Shown here piece by piece: positions 60,470-64,000 of a stretch of 64,000 nt of DNA. This DNA comes from Arthrobacter sp. PM3 (GTDB taxonomy: Bacteria; Actinomycetota; Actinomycetes; Actinomycetales; Micrococcaceae): NCBI RefSeq assembly GCF_003352915.1, contig NZ_CP022314.1, forward strand, positions 3,065,031 to 3,129,030, given 5' to 3'. Within the stretch, counting starts at the first letter, position 1. Each line of letters opens with the position of its first letter. Made by a program: the position numbers and the translations under genes. The notes below the pieces were generated by a model, which was not told where the DNA came from, ran no database searches, and saw only the letters and a program-made list of their open reading frames with translations.

Positions 60470-61411
60470 ATGACGCCCACCCACGAGCCCGGCGACTCCG
60501 AGGCCAGCCCGGACCCAGCCCAGCCGGGCACAGCCCAGCCGGACACGGGCGCAGCTCCCGTCCGGCACCTGCCAGGACACATCGCGGCGGCCCTCGCCGG
60601 CGCCGGCGGCCCGACCGACTCCGCCGGTCAACCGTGGGCAGGACGCAGCCTGGCCGGGGATGACGCGAAGATCCACAATTTCGAGGACGACGACGGTGCC
60701 GCCGACGCCGGCTATCTGGCCGCCGTGGCCCGGCTCGCCGACGGCGCGGGCGACGAAGCCGCCGTCGTGGCCGCGCTGGCCACCGCCCGGGTCTTCGTGC
60801 CCATCCTCGCCCAGCTCGCCGAGGAGGGCGAAGGCGCCGGCGGCCTCCATGCAGACAAGCAGGCCGACATGGCCCTGGTCACGCTCAAGGCCCCGGACGG
60901 GCGCACGGCCATGCCCGTCTTCACCTCGGCGGCGGCGCTGGAGGCCTGGCACCCTGACGCCCGGCCCGTCGCCGTCTACGCGGCCCGGGCGGCCCTTTCC
61001 GCCGTCGCGGAGGGTGCCGAACTGCTGGTGCTGGACCCTGGCGCCGACGTGACGTTCGTCGTGCGCCGGCCGGCCGTCTGGGCCCTTGCCCGGCAGCAGG
61101 AGTGGACGCCTTCGTACGCTGATCCGGAACTCGCGCAGGCCGTCGGGGAAAGTGCGGTTGGCTTTCCGGCGGTCCGCCGTGTTGAAATTCATCCCGGGGG
61201 TGGAATTGCCTCGGCTACGGCCGATGGCAGGAGGCTCCCCGGCGGGGGAGCAGGCCCGGAACTCCGCGTGGTCCTGTACCTTGAAGACGGACTCGACGCC
61301 GCCGGCGTGCAGTCCATCGTTGCGGGCCTCAACGACGGCTGGGCAAGGAATGAACTTTTTGCCGAGCGTGTTGATTCGATCGAGGTCAAGCTGCAGCGCG
61401 CAGCACCATAG
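60470..61411 (+). CDS. SseB family protein
   Basis: A 313-residue protein. The first 70 residues are Pro/Ala/Gly-rich. The SseB domain follows (ALATARVFVPILAQLAEEGEG, MALVTLKAPDGRTAMPVFTSAAALEAWHPDARPV, quoted in parts), with a second region toward the C-terminus (ELRVVLYLEDGLDAAG). SseB-domain proteins are common in actinobacteria beside priA; the function is not known. ATG 60470 is 10 bases after the priA stop. Confidence 0.85.
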   Translation: MTPTHEPGDSEASPDPAQPGTAQPDTGAAPVRHLPGHIAAALAGAGGPTDSAGQPWAGRSLAGDDAKIHNFEDDDGAADAGYLAAVARLADGAGDEAAVVAALATARVFVPILAQLAEEGEGAGGLHADKQADMALVTLKAPDGRTAMPVFTSAAALEAWHPDARPVAVYAARAALSAVAEGAELLVLDPGADVTFVVRRPAVWALARQQEWTPSYADPELAQAVGESAVGFPAVRRVEIHPGGGIASATADGRRLPGGGAGPELRVVLYLEDGLDAAGVQSIVAGLNDGWARNELFAERVDSIEVKLQRAAP

Positions 61412-61473
61412 CTGACGGTCCGACGGGGGAACTTCCCGGTGCTGCCGTGGGCAGTACCAGAAGGAAGTTGTCC

Positions 61474-62784
61474 GTGAATTTCGCGCTTTACCGGGAGCTG
61501 CTCGCTGTCCGGCCCGTCCGCAGGCTGCTGCTGGTCGGGATGATCGCCCGCATCCCGCACTCGGCAGCGGGCGTGTTGCTGACCCTGCACATTGTCCTGT
61601 CGCTCGGGCAGGGCTACGCGGCCGCCGGGGCAGCGGCCGCCGTCATGACCATCGGCATCGCAGTGGGCGCGCCCTGGCGCGGACGCCGCGTGGACACCGT
61701 GGGGCTGCGCAAAGCTCTGATCCCCTCGGTCATTTCCGAGACCGTCATCTGGTCCGTCGTGCCGCACGTGTCCTACGAGGTCCTGCTGCCGCTGGTGTTC
61801 ATCGGCGGCCTGCTGACACTGCCCATCTTCAGCGTGGTGCGCCAGTCCCTGGGTGTCCTGGCGACCGGAGACCGGCGCCGCACTGCATTCGCCCTGGACG
61901 CCATCGCCACCGAGCTCGTCTTCATGATCGGCCCCGCGGTCGGTGCCGTGGTTGCCACCAGCGGCCAGTCCGTCCTGGGCCTGACAGTCGTCGGGGTGGC
62001 CACATCCGTCGCCGGACTCTTCCTCATGTGGTTCAACCCGCCCACCCGGAGCGCGTCCCCGGATGCCGGACTCGACGCGGAGGAGCTGGAGTGCGCGGAG
62101 GCCGCCGTCGTCGCCGCAGCCCCGGCACACGTCCAGGAGGCCGCGGCCGAACTCGCGCCCCTGGCGGCCGCCGCCGAGGAGCGGCAGCGGCGCGCGGGCC
62201 TGAGGCACCGCATGGTCCACAACTTCAGCTGGTTCACCCCCGCCGTAGCCGCCGTCTTCGCCGTCGCAGCCGGTGCCGGCATGGTCCTCAGCGGCACCGA
62301 CGTCGGGATCGTGGCGGCCCTGCAGACCGGCGGCCACGAGTCCGAGATCGGAATCGTCTTTCTCTTCTGGTGCGCGGCCTCAGTGGTCGGCGGGCTGCTC
62401 TACGGGGCCATGCACCGGCCCGTCTCGCCGATTCTGCTGCTGCTGGGCATGTCGGCCCTGACCATCCCGATGGCCTTCGCGACCGACACCTGGACCCTCA
62501 GCCTGCTCTCGCTGTTGCCCGGGCTGCTGTGCGCGCCCGTGCTGTCCGCAGCCTCGGAAAAGGTCGCTGAGCTTGTTGACGAGAGCCGGCGCGGCGAGGC
62601 CATGGGCTGGTACGGATCCTCGCTGACCGGCGGAGTGGCGCTGGGCGCCCCGCTGGCGGGCCTGTTCATCGACGTCATCGGCCCGTCGGCCGGCTTCCTG
62701 TCCGTGGGAATCGCGGGGGTCGCCCTCTGCCTCGTGGGACTGTCCCTGCAGCAGGTGCGGCGGCGCCGCCTGGCCAACGTCTGA
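61474..62784 (+). CDS. MFS transporter
   Basis: A 436-residue major facilitator protein with twelve predicted hydrophobic segments. A long acidic/alanine-rich central loop (about residues 195-245) joins the two halves, as in MFS. Loop motifs include PWRGRRVDTVGLRKAL (between helices 2 and 3) and SLTGGVALGAPLAG. The GTG at 61474 has AAGGAAG 6 bases upstream; GTG 61447 would add 9 residues. The substrate cannot be assigned. It is transcribed with sseB. Confidence 0.86.
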   Translation: MNFALYRELLAVRPVRRLLLVGMIARIPHSAAGVLLTLHIVLSLGQGYAAAGAAAAVMTIGIAVGAPWRGRRVDTVGLRKALIPSVISETVIWSVVPHVSYEVLLPLVFIGGLLTLPIFSVVRQSLGVLATGDRRRTAFALDAIATELVFMIGPAVGAVVATSGQSVLGLTVVGVATSVAGLFLMWFNPPTRSASPDAGLDAEELECAEAAVVAAAPAHVQEAAAELAPLAAAAEERQRRAGLRHRMVHNFSWFTPAVAAVFAVAAGAGMVLSGTDVGIVAALQTGGHESEIGIVFLFWCAASVVGGLLYGAMHRPVSPILLLLGMSALTIPMAFATDTWTLSLLSLLPGLLCAPVLSAASEKVAELVDESRRGEAMGWYGSSLTGGVALGAPLAGLFIDVIGPSAGFLSVGIAGVALCLVGLSLQQVRRRRLANV

Positions 62785-62801
62785 CGGCGCTTAACGACGA
62801 C

Positions 62802-62836
62802 GGCGGCAGGCGGACCGCTGTGGTCCGCCCGCCGCC
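62802..62836. terminator. bidirectional hairpin terminator
   Basis: A 15-base stem (62802-62816 with 62822-62836, one A-C mismatch) with a 5-base loop lies between the MFS gene and the convergent DUF1844 gene. Confidence 0.75.
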
Positions 62837-62865
62837 GCGTGGTGGCTGGCGATGGTGCTGAGTTT

Positions 62866-62904
62866 GACCGGGCCCTAGTTGACCGGGCCCTAGTTGACCG
62901 GGCC
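62866..62904. repeat. 15-base direct repeats at the 3' end of the DUF1844 gene
   Basis: GACCGGGCCCTAGTT occurs twice (62866-62880, 62881-62895) and a third, partial copy follows. Each copy contains CTA, so on the minus strand each carries an in-frame TAG; the DUF1844 stop lies in one of them. Confidence 0.85.
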
Positions 62905-63276
62905 GGTGTACTTTTCGCCCGGGCCCTTGCCCGGCGGGTCCGGGATGATCGACTCCTCGCGGAAAGCCAGCTGGAGCGAGCGCAACCCGTCACGCAACGG
63001 CCCCGCGTGCTGCGAACCGATTTCCGGTGCCGCGGCCGTGACCAGGCCCGCCAGGGCGGTGATCAGCTTGCGGGCCTCGTCGAGGTCCTTGAGTTCCTGC
63101 GCGTTGTCCTCGGCGGCGAGGCCGAGCTTCACTGCGGCGGCACTCATCAGGTGCACGGCGGCCGTGGTGATGACCTCGATGGCGGGAACTTCGGAGATGT
63201 CGCGGATCTGCTGCGAGACGTCGGCCTGGGCGGCTGCGGGCTCGAAGACGTGGGAATTACTGTCTGAAGTGCTCAT
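62890..63276 (-). CDS. DUF1844 family protein
   Basis: A 128-residue protein. The DUF1844 core is RDISEVPAIEVITTAAVHLMSAAAVKLGLA, then DLDEARKLITALAGLVTAAAPEIG (quoted in parts), with an acidic N-terminus and a Pro/Gly-rich tail. DUF1844 genes lie upstream of infC in actinobacteria. No function is known. The last codons lie in the 15-base repeat, which carries the TAG stop. Confidence 0.85.
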   Translation of the reverse strand: MSTSDSNSHVFEPAAAQADVSQQIRDISEVPAIEVITTAAVHLMSAAAVKLGLAAEDNAQELKDLDEARKLITALAGLVTAAAPEIGSQHAGPLRDGLRSLQLAFREESIIPDPPGKGPGEKYTGPVN

Positions 63277-63684
63277 GCTGGTAAGCTTGTCACAGACCGA
63301 CTGAATGTCGTTATTTTGCAGTGCTTCCGGTTGATGCCTTCCAGCGAAGGCCTCGGTTTGAGGTTGGTGCCCGGTCGCGCGTGTATGCGTTGAGACTCAT
63401 ATGTGCGTTGAACGGGTATCTGTCTGTAGAATCGGCTTTAGTTTGCAAGCGGAGTTCTCTCCCACCCGCGTCAGCCGCGAAACTCCCTTCGGGGAGCCCC
63501 TCCTTCGCAGGAGTCAAGGTTGCCGGGTACCTGGTCGGGCACGACTCCGGACTCCGGTCCGGCGGACGTGCATGCCACCCCGTTGGGGCGGCAGCTCCGA
63601 TCTAGAGGCCTTCGATTGCTCCGGCAATTGGGGGCCTTCTCTTTTTGCCGGTGGAATACCCCTCACGAACACAGGAGCTTTAAC
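63277..63684 (+). other. infC leader region (408 bases without a gene)
   Basis: No protein-coding gene is supported. Near 63427-63432 TAGAAT resembles a -10, but no good -35 was found at 17 bases. The hairpin and T-tract at 63606-63646 sit 39 bases before the infC start. The leader contains several GC-rich inverted segments around 63470-63560. Confidence 0.6.
63606..63646 (+). terminator. attenuator-like hairpin in the infC leader
   Basis: A 13-base stem (63606-63618 with 63625-63637, including three G-U pairs) encloses a 6-base loop and is followed by TCTCTTTTT. It lies between a likely promoter and the gene, so it would act as an attenuator more than as an end of a transcript. Confidence 0.7.
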
Positions 63685-64000
63685 ATTAGCGAGCCAAGAA
63701 TCAATGAGCGTATCCGCGTCCCCGAGGTGCGGCTGGTCGGCCCTGCAGGCGAACAGGTAGGAATTGTCCGTATTGAGGATGCCCTGCGTTTGGCTGCCGA
63801 AGCCGATCTGGATCTCGTTGAAGTTGCACCGCAGGCCAAGCCTCCGGTGTGCAAGCTGATGGACTTCGGCAAGTACAAGTACGAAGCCGCTGTCAAGGCG
63901 CGCGAGGCCCGGAAGAACCAGACCAACACGGTCCTGAAGGAAATCCGCTTCCGCCTGAAGATCGACACCCACGACTACGAGACAAAGCGCGGCCACGCGC
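63685..64000 (+). CDS. infC: translation initiation factor IF-3 (5' part)
   Basis: The gene runs off the right end; 105 codons are visible. The start is ATT at 63685: AGGAG (63673-63677) is 7 bases upstream, the first residues [19 protein letters not shown] match the universal IF-3 start, and no in-frame ATG or GTG is close. IF-3 genes in other bacteria use ATT or ATA for autoregulation. Then come [22 protein letters not shown] and the [10 protein letters not shown] and linker region. An attenuator-like hairpin lies in the leader. Confidence 0.93.
   Translation, partial: MSEPRINERIRVPEVRLVGPAGEQVGIVRIEDALRLAAEADLDLVEVAPQAKPPVCKLMDFGKYKYEAAVKAREARKNQTNTVLKEIRFRLKIDTHDYETKRGHA

Noticed and set aside
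63401..63760. A 119-codon frame in the infC leader
   Set aside because: It runs through the attenuator hairpin and into the infC coding region in another frame, is Cys/Arg-rich without a pattern, and lacks a good ribosome site.
1..64000. tRNA, rRNA, CRISPR, insertion sequence or phage genes
   Set aside because: No cloverleaf, rRNA segment, regular spacer-repeat array, transposase motif or integrase was seen. This was checked by reading only.

Overview
This window is about 64 kb of a high-GC actinobacterial chromosome. Gene content, protein sequences and gene order point to the Micrococcaceae, most likely Arthrobacter or Pseudarthrobacter. This is inferred from recognisable proteins (RibF, PNPase, RecA, FtsK, LexA, PriA-type HisA) and from the ribF-rpsO-pnp-M16-dapB...dapA-rnj-ftsK-pgsA-cinA-clgR-recA-recX-miaB-miaA-dapF-hflX-lexA order. 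No search was run. No tRNA, rRNA, CRISPR array or insertion sequence was seen.

Layout. 1-1.6 kb: the 3' end of a DUF222/HNH endonuclease gene, a lipoprotein gene and a small membrane protein gene. 1.7-9.9 kb: ribF, a two-gene tryptophan-to-anthranilate module (kynA-kynU), rpsO, pnp, an M16 peptidase and a DUF1579-like protein. 10-18.2 kb: a tightly overlapping eight-gene cluster with a branched-chain-type ABC importer, an acyl-CoA synthetase, a TetR regulator and an alpha/beta hydrolase. 18.2-27.8 kb: a LuxR-like regulator and a molybdenum cofactor locus (moaD-moaA on the minus strand; a two-component system, a membrane molybdoenzyme, moeA, moaC, mog and moaE on the plus strand). 27.9-30.4 kb: dapB, a small membrane/TPR-like protein and a membrane acyltransferase.

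30.6-34.8 kb is the most unusual part. It is a divergent locus with an ECF-type sigma factor, a protein joining a ZAS-like anti-sigma motif to an Asp23-like domain, a further Asp23-like protein, and on the other strand Asp23, DUF2273, Asp23, DUF6286-like and AmaP-like genes. It looks like a self-contained, sigma-controlled envelope stress system.

34.9-46.7 kb: an SOS-box-controlled DUF222 remnant, a nitrilase-family hydrolase, dapA, rnj, ftsK, pgsA, cinA, a ClgR-like regulator with an upstream small ORF, a MarR regulator, DUF3046, recA and recX. 46.7-56.8 kb: miaB, miaA, dapF, a methyltransferase, hflX, dinG, lexA and a divergent LysM (DivS/ChiZ-like) gene. 56.9-62.8 kb: hisC, hisB, hisH, a 52-residue membrane protein, priA/hisA, sseB-like and an MFS transporter. 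62.9-64 kb: a DUF1844 protein and the start of infC, which uses an ATT start codon behind an attenuator-like hairpin.

Two themes run across the window. First, three near-identical LexA boxes (core TCGAATATNTGTTCG) mark recA, lexA/LysM and the DUF222 remnant, so a large part of an SOS circuit is visible. Second, at least fourteen genes carry a -10-like hexamer exactly 6 or 7 bases before the start codon and often lack a Shine-Dalgarno sequence, which is the pattern of leaderless transcription.
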